Shown in pieces: positions 11,601-23,600 of a stretch of 64,000 nt of DNA. The position numbers and the translations under genes are program-made. Position 1 is the first letter of the stretch, and each line of letters starts with the position of its first letter. Below the pieces are notes generated by a model. It saw only the letters and a program-made list of their open reading frames with translations, did not search any database and had not been told where the DNA came from. Origin of the DNA: Cryptomeria japonica (lineage: Eukaryota; Streptophyta; Pinopsida; Cupressales; Cupressaceae); NCBI RefSeq assembly GCF_030272615.1, contig NC_081409.1, positions 474,854,573-474,918,572 on the forward strand. The letters run 5' to 3'.

Positions 11601-14600
11601 AAAGTCTTTAATGGTGGGCAAGTAATGACGAGGGAGCTGCATGCTAACTCTTTAAGACTCTGTACACAAGCCAGAAGTGCTTGAAGAGAAAAATGCTTCC
11701 ACACTAGTGTTTTCCATTGGAGGAATATCATCAGAGATTTGAATTCTGCAAATCCTGTGCATGAAAAGGAGCAGAACACTTTGAATTTGAGCCATATTTC
11801 AGATTCTTAGTGTCCAGTAAGGGGATTAAGCACTTGAAGACTACATGTTTCCATAGTGCTGTAGGCAGTCACATAGGCCAAACTAGCTTCAAAATCCTCT
11901 ATTAGTAGAAAGGAATTATCTCTTTTTTAATAAGATCTTGATGGCAGGTGGGGTTGCAGTTCATTTGTTAGCGCTCCTCAAGGAGCAAGGAATCCATGAA
12001 CCTCAAAAGCAGCCTCTCTTAACCTCATCTCACCTTGGTTGAAGCTCCACATGTTGGGCTTTTAATTCAGACCATTTTTGATGATATACACTAACCTGCA
12101 AAGTATTATGCCATCCTAAGGGAGCTATAAAGTTCATTGCTAGACAAAAAAAGAAATAAACAAAGCAATGTTTTTAAAATAAGGTTGCATTTATTAGTTT
12201 TTGCTGCTTGTTTTTAGGGGCATATTCTATAGCTTGAATTTTTTACCATAAAATATTCTTGCTACATGGTTTTATTTCCGGGAAGCTTCCATGTAAGAAT
12301 AATTTATAAATGTCTCAGGTTAGTGAAGCGTACCTAGATGGTTGATGTTTTAAATATTAATAGCTGAGAAGGGCTTATGTCTTTTTTGTTTTGACCCTTA
12401 TTGTATTTTTTTAGGATTGCTATTGATGTATTTGAAAATAGAAACTCTACAGAATATTTTTACATATTATTTGCTAATCCTTTCACTGGTAGTGCATGTT
12501 TGTGGACAAATATCCTAAAAGAATTGTATTTTAAGGACAACAAGCTTGGATTCATGCAAATGCGTACCAAATTTTAATTTTAAAGCTAAGCACTTTATTT
12601 TTTGGATTACATTTAGTTTTGATGGTACTGTTTTTGTATTTGTTTCCTAGTTTTGAAGCTTGTATAGAATGGGCTCGTTTACAATTTGAAGAAATGTTTT
12701 CAAACAACATCAAACAGGTACGATTTTGTTACGCTATAGTTTTATTAAAAGGTTGTGTTATAATGTACATGGGAGGCCTTCCAACTTACCTAAGTTATGA
12801 GAGTTCTCATTCCATTAATAAATACACAATTATATTTGGCAGTGGTTTGACCTCAAGATCTATTTTGCTGTTGGAAGCATGAAAATATTTAAAATTAGAA
12901 GATGGCCTCAAGGCCAGTTACATTTGCAATATTAATTTTGGAATTGCAGTGGAAGGTTACAAACTTACAATATGTGGGTGTTGCATGTGTTTGAATATAA
13001 ATTTTTAGCTGGCTTTAATTGATATATATATTACACTTCTTCATTTGGGAGATACAGCTTTGCTACAATTTCCCAATTGACATGAGAACAACAGCTGGGG
13101 CTTCCTTTTGGAGTGGCACAAAAAGGTTGCCAAGAGCTTTAGATTTTGATCCAGAGGATCCTTTGCACATGGATTTTGTCATTGCTGCCGCAAACTTACA
13201 GGCAACTGTATATGGACTTAGAGGATGCACGGATCACAACCATTTTATGCAAATCCTTCAAAAGATTGACATACCAGTCTTCAAACCCAAGGTAAGAAAT
13301 TATTCCCAAAGTATATATAGAGGTTGCCAACCTTTTCGTTTCTCATATACATATTGCATTTTTTAAATTATGATTGTATGTGGATTATTGTAACAGCATA
13401 AAGTTAATAATAAATCAAATTGTGGGTGAAGCATTGTTGTTTTCTGTTTCACACATTTAAAAGTAATAAAGGAAATTATATTGCAAGGCCAGTCATACTT
13501 CTGGTGGAATTTACATCTCAAATTCCCCTCTCAATCCCTTGCATTTCACAGGAATGGTGATTTATCTTACAGGGGATCTGTGTTATTATAAAAAGATATG
13601 AATGCCTATGTTTTTTTGGTTTTGGTTTGCATGCTTTGTCTCAATTTCATTAAGTTTGATTTTGTTTCTGTGGAAATAAGATATAACGGATAGATATATA
13701 TGTTAATGAGGAAGAGATGTGTTCCTATATGTAATCATCAAAGCATCATTGAATAATATGAATATTATCTCCTTGAAGTATTAGTGATCAGCACTCACCA
13801 GGGTGGGAGTAGAAAATAACTGTATTACGCAGAATATTCCATTTTATAAATGAAAAAAAATCTGTCCCTATTTCATCTAAAAAAGAATATAATGTCAGGG
13901 TAGAGAATTGGTAATTGTGTCTGGAAAAACTCTCACAACCTGGTACTCTAAAGCATGGCAAAGCTCGAAAACTATCTGCTCATAAAATGATGTCACCATA
14001 ACCAATGCAGAAAATCAAGGGCAGCGGTGATCATTATGTAATCCCTCAGAAACATGGGAAATGTAAACATGGAAATCTCTAAAAGGACATCTCCTATGAC
14101 TAGATCATCTCTAGCAACCAATTCCAACCACCAAATACTCCACTGCTGGCCTAAAAAGACAAACCAACACAACTGTGGACAAGGATCCGAAGTCATGTGC
14201 AGGCTGATCGGAAAGTGGACAACAGTACTAACTCTGAAATTCGCCTCGCTACTCCAATTCTGAGACAACTACTCACTGCTTTTAACATCCATGATCAACT
14301 CCAACCACATCATTGGAATCCAAAAAAGCTCTATCTTGGATTATCAAATGTCCAATCAGCACTCATCTCAGAAAGTGGGCTGTCAATCAACTGAAGATCA
14401 TCATAAACCTTATGCTCCACCCAAACATCTTGCTGTTTCAAACTTACATTTTCAGATTTTTTAGGACAATTTCCAATTTCAAACTTATCCTGAATGCAAT
14501 CAAACTCCTCCATTATTTGTTTGATCTCCTTGGCCCTTTCTTTGTTCTCCTATTCTCTGAATTGTTTGGCCTCATAGAGCTGTTCATTTGCTTCACGAAG

Positions 14601-17600
14601 TGCCTCTTGGACACTTTCCAAAGCAAGCTTCGTGGAATCAAGCTCAATGGTGAGCTCACTAACCTCTCCCCTTAATTGTCCAGTCGTAGACAAAGTCTCA
14701 TCCACAAAATTGGTGGCTACATCTATATCATGCATCATATGTAAGAAAGCTTATTTTATTCCCTCTATTGTACTCTTCATCATGTGCAAATCAGCAATTC
14801 TTGGTGTCTCGAAGGCAAAGGCTAAAGACTACGACTATGCTGCCAAGGCGAACGCTAGACTAACCAAAACACCTAACCTACCCAGCAAAAAGAGGGGTCC
14901 CCATTTGCAATGGGACGATGTGTGAAAATGTCACCACAGTACCCTTGAGTGACTTTGGGATCTCTATATGGAGCAACTCTTGATGTCACTTAAAGGCTAC
15001 GAGAATTATAATATTTGGGACCCAATGCAAAGGCAAGAAGATACAACAGAGTTTTCATTTTGTTCCATCTCTCTACAATGTTTTTTTGTAGTGTTTTGAA
15101 GAAATTTCCTGCAGGATCTTACTCTTTTGCATTTATGATTGTTAAAATTAGAATCAGAAAGCTACAAACTCAGACAATTAAAACTAAGAAAGCTTAAGAG
15201 AACAAGAAACACCACAAATTATCCTGGGAGAACCCTCCACCTGAGGGTGAAAAACCCAGCCACACCAAAAATAGATTTTATTGAACACTCAAAATAACTA
15301 CATAGCTCTCACACTTAGTAGACAATCATTTAACAATGATTGATAATGCTCAAATTGAAGATGACCATCAGAAAACTGCTTACAAAATAAGATTAAAGAA
15401 GATGCTAATTGAACAAATCTCCACACACCAATGAACATAGCCGAACATGGTTAATTATCTCGAAAGGCTAAAGAATATGCAAGATCACAACACCCAAGTT
15501 CTGAGTCTTTTATCAAAGATCATCAAAACAGAATGTCGATCACCTTCATTATGATCCTCGACATATCAATAAATAGCTCACCACAAGACCCGATAAGGCT
15601 CACGAAGAAGACGGAAGGCCAAGCATTAAGGAAGATGTCGGTTACACACCGACGTATACCACGAACCGTTGAACTCCAGCGGAAGAAAAGAAACGTTTTA
15701 CCAACTGATACAAGGTCTGTGACAGCATTCAAAGACTTTGATACATGAAATATGATCAGTGACAGATGTAATACGAAACCGAAACATTTTCCAGCTATTG
15801 ATGTGTTAAAAGTAGATAGCATTGGTCGGTTGAATCAAATGTTTAATTGGCCTTAGACATTTGCCTTGTAAATCTATCCTTATTCAAATGAATATCCAAG
15901 AATCTTGGTCATATTGATTCAGAGGGAGTGGACTATGTTGAAATAGTTTCTCTAGTAATTAATCAGAGAATTATGATTCATGAGATGAAATATAATGGAT
16001 ATAGACTGGAAGGTCCTTATACTAACTCCTAGGTCATGGTAATTATGAATAGATGAATACTTGACAAGCTTCGAATACACCAAGAGTGATGTAGACTCCA
16101 ACCTTGTATTTCATGAAAGGTCAAGGTATGTGGAAAGGTATGCTATTCAGTTAAGATACATTAGTACTAATGAGCAAACGATGGACATTCTCACCAAACC
16201 TCTTCTTAGTATAAACTGTGTGTACTTTTGAGGTAAACTTGGTATGGTAGACAATGTGGCTTTAGCTGAGATTGAGTCTCAGCTACATTAATTTGTTTTC
16301 ATAATACTAATGTATTCTCTTAAGATGGTTTAAGTGTAAACTCTTATTAATAAAATTTTATTAATCTGATATGGTTCATGATTAGTGTCATGTGTGTGAC
16401 TCCATGACTACATTGGTTCAGTGTTTGTTGAGCCCCTGTGAACATTATTTGGAGGTGAAGATCTCTTAATGATGGACACTTGTATTCCTGATCTTTATTG
16501 TAAGGTGACGATCTAACAATATTGATCTTACCATCATGATGGATATCATGAGACGTGATATCTGTGGACATGTCATGATGGTTGTCATCTCTAAGTAATA
16601 TCTGTTCATGGTGGATGTCATGAGAAATGATATCCGTGGATATGCCATGCTAGATGATGTTACTAACAGAGATGTTCATGGTGGATATTATGTGGCGTAA
16701 TATCCGTGGACATGCCATGAATCAATATCCTTAAATTTGCTATTAAGGTGGATATCATGAGACGTGATATCTGTGGACAAGCCATAATGGTGGGTATTAC
16801 ATTATGAGATCATGGTGGATATCATGAGACGTGATATCCGTGGATATGCCATATCTCCTGATATCACAGTGAGGTGATATCTCTCTCTTATAGATGAATC
16901 TATTGTGATCACAATAAGGTGTTGTAGAATATAAGAATATCCTCCCTTGCTAAGAGGGAGTGTTAAAAGTAGATAGCATCGGTCGGTTGAATCAAATGTT
17001 TAACTGGCCTTAGACATTTGCCTTTTAAATCTATCCTTCATATAGATAATCTATGTTATCAATTATTGATCGGTTAATCTTATAATTAATATATTAATCA
17101 ATATTATGAATGATTAGTAACAACCTTGTGTTACTAATCATTCGTAATATTAATTATTTACTTTACCGATTCATTGATAGCTTGTATTTATCGGTTCTTT
17201 TTGTTTGACCGATTAGAATCGACGCTTTACATTGGGTTGAGTGTTTTGTTAAGAACTAACGTTTTGATTGTTTGTGATTGGGCATTGGTTTACATTGCCG
17301 ACGTGACTCCACATAGGAGTCACTCCACATAGGAGTCACTCCACATAGGAGTCACTCCACATAGGAGTCACGACTCCTTGTGGAATCATGGCGGTCCCAC
17401 AAGACTCCTTTGTGGGTCACCATCGACATAATATACTATGTTGTCGATGGCAATGAAGGATAATAACAACAGATCGATATACAATATACTCAGAGAGAAA
17501 CAGATTGACCTTCTTCATAGGTAAAGAATATATATTGCAGATCGACCTTCATCACGGGTGATATAGAGACAACGTGTAGATCAATTCTTTGACAGCATGC

Positions 17601-20600
17601 AGATTGAATTGTATGAGAATTACTGTTTACACTGTATTCTGCAACAACATAGATTAAAGGCAAAGTTGATAAGTGCAATCAATATTATCATATGTAGTAG
17701 ACTATATCATTCTTAACTTAAAAATTACCTATATACAATTCTGATCAAAATTAACACGATGAAGCAAATCGAATACAAATGAGAGCTCAAGAATTTCATA
17801 AATACGGCAAGCATGATATCTACTGAAGTTGCAGTCTTTAACACTCCCTCTTAACAAAGGAGATATCATTTACAGATATTCAAGTCGATTTTCTCAACAT
17901 GACAAACAAAATATGAAAACAACAAAATTTAATCACGGATTCTCTCAACGTGATAGGCATCATGGATTCACTCGACATGATGTTCATCATGGCTACTCCC
18001 ATGGATGAAAAAACACAAGCTCTCATCACGGAGTCACTCAACGTGATGTTGTCACTCAACATGACATCCACTATGGCTACCCCCATAAGTGGAAAGATCC
18101 TTAAGGGATTTCACCTCAAATTTCTCCATCACAAAGAAAAATGCATTACAAGGGATTTCACCTCGAACTTCTCTCTCACAAAGAAGAACTCATTAACAAC
18201 ATATAAAAATTCATTGAAGCTGAGATTCTCTCTTAGCAAGAGCATCATTCTCTACAATACCAAGGTTATCTCGAAAATAACAAAACTTCACTCTAGGAAG
18301 TGGCTTGGTAAGAATGTCTGCTGTTTGCTCTTCTATGCAAATGTATTTGAGCTCCACTGCTTTCCTTTGAACCATATCTCTCAAGCAATGATATTTTATT
18401 TCCACATGCTTGGTTCTATCCTAAAAAACAGGATTAATCGAAAGCTTCACACAACTTTGATTATCACAATGAATTCTGTAGGTTCCAAAGGTTGTCCAAA
18501 CAACCCTGCAAGCAATTTACGAAGCCACATTGCCTATTTAGCTGCTGTAGCAACTGCAACATATTCAACTTCAGCTGTACTTTGAGCCACACATGATTGC
18601 TTCCTGCTGCACCAGGAAATCATAGCTGAACCTAAGCTAAAACAACAACCGGAAGTGCTCTTCTTGTCAGATACACACCCTACCCAATTTGAATCAGTTA
18701 GATCTTCATAAGAAGTATATTTCAGACCATATCCCACTGTACTAGGTACGTATCTCAATATATGTTTAGCTGCAACAAAATGAAACTGTCTAGGCTCACT
18801 CATAAACTGATTGAGAGTGTAAACAACATGACAATGTCAGGCCTTGTATTGACTAAATACATCAAAGATCCAATCAATTGCCTATACATAGTAGTATCAA
18901 CTAAATCTGAACTAGCTGCAACTTTATGTAACTTTTTCAGGTTTGCTTCCATGGGAGTTGCCATAGACTTGCAATCTAACATACCAGATCTTTTCAAAAT
19001 GTCAATGGCATATTTACCTTGACTCAAAATGACTTTATGTGGTCTTTGCCACACTTCTAAACCAAGAAAATAATGCATCAAACCAAGATCTTTCATCTCG
19101 AATTCAGAAGTTAACTCTTTCTTACATCTAGCAATGAGATCATCCTCTCCAGTAAGAAATAAATCATCAACGTATAGAACTAAAATTAAGGCTTTATCAT
19201 CAATTACCTTGAAATAGATATTTGAATCTGCATCATTTTTGAGAAAACCCAAGCTCAACAAATACAATCACTTCTTTCATACCAAGCACGTGGAGCTTGC
19301 TTAAGGCCATATAAGTCCTTTTTCAATTTGCATACATGTGATTCTTTCTCATGAATCATAGATCCACCTGGTTGCTCAGTAAAAACTTCTTCTTCAATTA
19401 CACTATTCAAGAATGCCGTCTTTACATCCATCTAATGCAATTTCCACCCTTTAACAACTGCAATAGCAATAATAGTTCTGATAGAAGTATAACGTGCTAC
19501 AGGTGCAAAAGTCTCTTCATAGTCTATGCCTTCCTTTTGTGAAAAACCTCTAGCTACAAATCTAGCCTTATATTTTTCTACACTCCCATCAGCTGCATGT
19601 TTAATTTTAAACAGCCACTTAGAAGAAACAACAGATTTACCTTTGGGCCTAGGAACAATATCCCACACATCATTTTTGATAATGGATTGATACTCCTCCA
19701 TCATGGCATCCTTCCACACTTGCTGATTTGAGGCTTCTTCAAAATTAGAAGGCTCAGATGCTATAAAGTGACTCATCAAAGCTACATATCCTGCAAACTT
19801 ATGAGGCCTTTTACTCTCTCTGAAGGTGCCACGAGGGGTTGCATATTTTTCATCCTCTTCCATAGTGTTTTGAACCCACAAAGGTCTTTTCTTATTAATT
19901 GGAATATTATTGGGACCTGCAGAAGTATCTATAGAATCAATTGGATCACCAGGATCAGCAAAGTCTTCTAAATCTGTATTCTCCCTCTAAATCTCTGAAG
20001 GTGAATCCGTCAGCCATATCTATGTCTTGAGATGACTCAAAGTCTTCTCTATTAGATTCCATGTTAGACTCTTTGGATTTCTTGCAAGCTACATCTTCAT
20101 CAAAAGACACATCCCTGCAGATTTCAATTTGCTTTTGACCTGGAATGTAGATTCTGTATGCTTTTGAAGATTCACTATAACCAACAAAGATGCCTTTCTT
20201 CCCTGAAGGTTCTAACTTAGTTCTTTTCTCTTTTGGAACATAAATATAGACAGGACATCCAAAAATCTTGAGATGACTAATGTCTGGTTTGATACCTAAA
20301 AAAGATTCTTCTGGAGTCACGTTGTCTAGGATTTGATGAGGACTACGGTTCTGAATGTATACTGCTGTCCTGCAAGCCTCTGCCCATAAAAAAGTTTGAA
20401 GACTTTGATCATGGATCATAGCCTTCGCTGCCTCAACCATTGTCTTGTTCTTTCTTTTAGCTACACCATTTTGTTGAGGATTATAAGGGACACAAAACTC
20501 CCTCTTAATCCCAACTTCAACACAAAAGTTATGAAATAAACCAGAAACATATTCTCCCCATTATCAGATCTTAGAATCTTTATCTTCTTGTTAGATAAAT

Positions 20601-23600
20601 TTTCAACAAGTGCTTTAAATTCTTTAAATCTGGACAACACTTCATCAGACACTTTAGACTTAAGAAAATAAATCCAACACTTACGAGAAAAGTCATCAAT
20701 GAAGGTAACATAATACCAAAAACCACTAAGGGAAGCAACTGACATAGGGCCACACAAGTCAGAGTGAATTAACTCTAGAATATCCTTTGCTCTATTTTCA
20801 CTACTATAAAAAGTACTCTTAACATTCTTACCTAGAGCACATCCCTTCCCACCTTCATGGTTTTGATTAAGCTTTGGAAGACCAACAACTACCTTCTCTA
20901 TTGAAGACAAAGTTCTGAAATTTAGGTGACCAAATCTTTTATGCCACAACTCACTTGAGCTTGTAGAATCATGAGCTAATGCTTGAATAGGACAAGCTGC
21001 AAGCTTCTAAAGACTATCATGACGAACACCAATCTCATGTGCAGACTGAATGCTGGTGTTCTTCTTCCATGCAAGAACTTTTCCATCAACAAAAGCAACA
21101 TGATAACCCTTGTCTTCTAATGTTGAAATAGAAATCAGATTCCTCTTAATACCAGGAACAAAGAGAATATCACTCAGAAGAAGAGGAATACCAGAATCCA
21201 ACGGAAAAGAAGTAGAACCAACACCCTTCATAGATTAACATGCATCATCACCAATGATAACTTGAAGATGCGAATCTTTTTCCTTCAAGTTGGGGAGGTG
21301 TTCACGATAACCAGTGATATGGCTGGAGGCTCCACTATCAATAAGCCATGTATCACTGTCAATAGGAATGCTACCGGAGAGAGCAGAAATAAATAAGAAC
21401 CCTTCTGAATTTTCACTAGACTCTCTACGAGGAGAAACATTTTCAACATTTGTTGCAGCAGCTTGAGGCTTGGGTCCTGAAGGACATTCTCTAGCAAAAT
21501 GACCAAATTTGTCACATCTGAAGCATTGTACCCTAGAGAGATCCTTTCTTTTCTTAGATTCGGGAGCTGAATCAAAATTTCTATCTCTGTTCCTTTTGAA
21601 GTTTCCTTTCCTTCGTCTTCTTTTAGACGTATGGGCAGTAAGAACATAATCTTCTTCATGATGAGATTTACGTCCAAATCCTCTTACCTCCAATCTGCAT
21701 TCCTCTTGAATGCGATCAGCCCTCAATCGATCAAACTTGGGTAATTCATTTCTTCTATTAATACCTTGAATGAAAGATTCCAAAGAGTGAGGAAGACCAT
21801 TCATGGCCAGCATAACTAGATCTTTATTCTCAATAGAATCACCAATAGCATTGAGCTGATCCTTTAATTCAGTAATCTTCATAAAGAAAGAAACAACGGA
21901 TTCACCTCAATTCATTTTAATATGAAGAAGTTGACGTCTCAATGCTAGAGCTCTGCTAGTACTATTGAATTCATACAAGCTTTGAAGGCATTTGAACATA
22001 TCTCTGGCTGAATTCGACTTGGATATAACAAGTACTAGATGATCCTTAATAGAATCAATTAGAATCTTTCTAGCCATGAGATTATTCTTCCTCCATTGAG
22101 CTTTCTTCATGTCATCTAAAGGTTCATCTACAATGGACTTCACATAGTTAAGAAGATCATTCTCTTCTAGCACAATAAGAATCCTGAATTTCCATGAAGT
22201 ATAATTGGCTGCACCATCCAATCCGTCTTCAACTTTGAGTCCATTCACCATGATGAAAAACTTGAAATAAACAAACTAAAGCTCCAAATAAAGAGAATTT
22301 CAAAACTAAGCAATCTGATTCTGGATCTTATTTTTATACCCACTTTGATATCATGTTAAAATTAGAATCAGAAAGCTACAAACTCAGACAATGAAAACTA
22401 AGAAAGCTTAAGAGAACAAGAAACACCACAAATTATCCTGGGAAAACCCTCCACCTAAGGGTGAAAAACCCAACCACACCAAAAATAGATTTTATTGAAT
22501 ACTCAAAATAAGTACATAGCTCTCACACTTAGTAGACAATCATTTAACAATGATTGATAATGCTCAAATACAAGATGACCATCAGAAAACTGCTTACAAA
22601 ATAAGATTGAAGAAGATGCTAATTGAACAAATCTCCGCACACTAATGAACACAGCCAAACATGGATAATTATCTTGAAAGACTAAAGAAGATGCAAGATC
22701 ATAGCACCCAAGTTCTGAGTCTTTTATCAGAGATCATCAAAACAGAATGTCGATCACCTTCATTTTGACCCTTGGCATATCAATAAATAGCTCACCACAA
22801 GACTCGATAAGGCTCACGAAGAAGATGGAAGGCCAAGCATTAAGGAAGATGTCGATTACACACCGACATACACCACGAGCCGTTGAACTCTAGGGGAAGA
22901 AAATAAACGTTTTACCAGCTAATACAAGGTCGGTGACAACATTCAAAGACTTCGTTCGATAGATGAAATATGATCAGTGACAGATGTAATACGAAACCGA
23001 AACATTTTCCAGCTATTGATGAAGCAAATCGAATACAAATGAGAGCTCGAGAATTTCATAAATATTGCAAGCATGATATCTACTGAAGTTACAGTCTTTA
23101 ACAATGATGACTTTCATCTTCTCAATCATTGAGTCTATGCCATCATATACCTCACCCAAACAAGGCCTATCCATGTTAGTATAATGGATCATGCTCAATA
23201 TGTGCATAGTGAAGTTAAGGAGATACTCAACATGATCCCACCGAATGTTATCTAGGATTATTTTCTTAATCATTGCTGTCCTTGAAGTGCTATATTGCCT
23301 CATTTGGACTAATTTGGGTTAATGACAATTTTAGAATGTGCCTCACAAACCTTCACAAGTCATCTCAACACAATATGGAGGCAAAACAGGTCTCAACAAC
23401 TTGTTTGAAAATTTTTAATTTTTTTTTTCAAAAGTTAAAATTAAAACTAAATTAAAAAGTTTACTAAAGTTAGCCATATTCATTATTTAACTTACCTTCA
23501 GCAGCTCCAATTTCGAGAATGTTATAAATATACCTTGTGAGTCTGTGACACATGGTGGTTGGTGATGAACATTTGGATCTCTTTGGCCTTTGCATACACC

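Larger units (their letters stand above)
15804..17756 (+). mobile_element. Copia B: deleted Copia inside the Copia C LTR
   Basis: Starts TGTTAAAAGTAG and ends AAAATTAACA, flanked by TGATG (15799-15803) and CGATG (17757-17761), a 5-bp duplication with one substitution. The first 78 bases of its 5' LTR (15804-15881) match the start of its 3' LTR (16961); the rest of the 5' LTR and nearly all of gag-pol are deleted. What remains is a pol tail, a hairpin array, a purine tract and the 3' LTR, all + strand. Confidence 0.88.
15140..23103 (-). mobile_element. Copia C: Ty1/Copia retrotransposon, - strand
   Basis: LTRs at 15140-17843 (interrupted by Copia B) and 22354-23103, termini TGTTAAAATT...TTTAACA, with perfect ATGAT duplications. 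On the - strand: primer-binding site next to the right LTR, gag, protease, integrase, reverse transcriptase, RNase H, hairpin array, purine tract, then the left LTR. The coding part has several stops and frameshifts, so it is dead, but all domains in Copia order (integrase before reverse transcriptase) are present. Younger than the hAT remnant it interrupts, older than Copia B. Confidence 0.95.

Noticed and set aside
12405-12560. Possible extra E1 exon (a TTTTTTAG acceptor-like site followed by an open frame)
   Set aside because: Peptide does not fit E1, and exons b and c already join in phase with a conserved Ser codon.
17307-17372. CRISPR-like array
   Set aside because: Repeats are head to tail without spacers, in a eukaryotic LTR.
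17950-18585. 211-codon + strand frame
   Set aside because: Antisense shadow of the Copia C RNase H and hairpin region.
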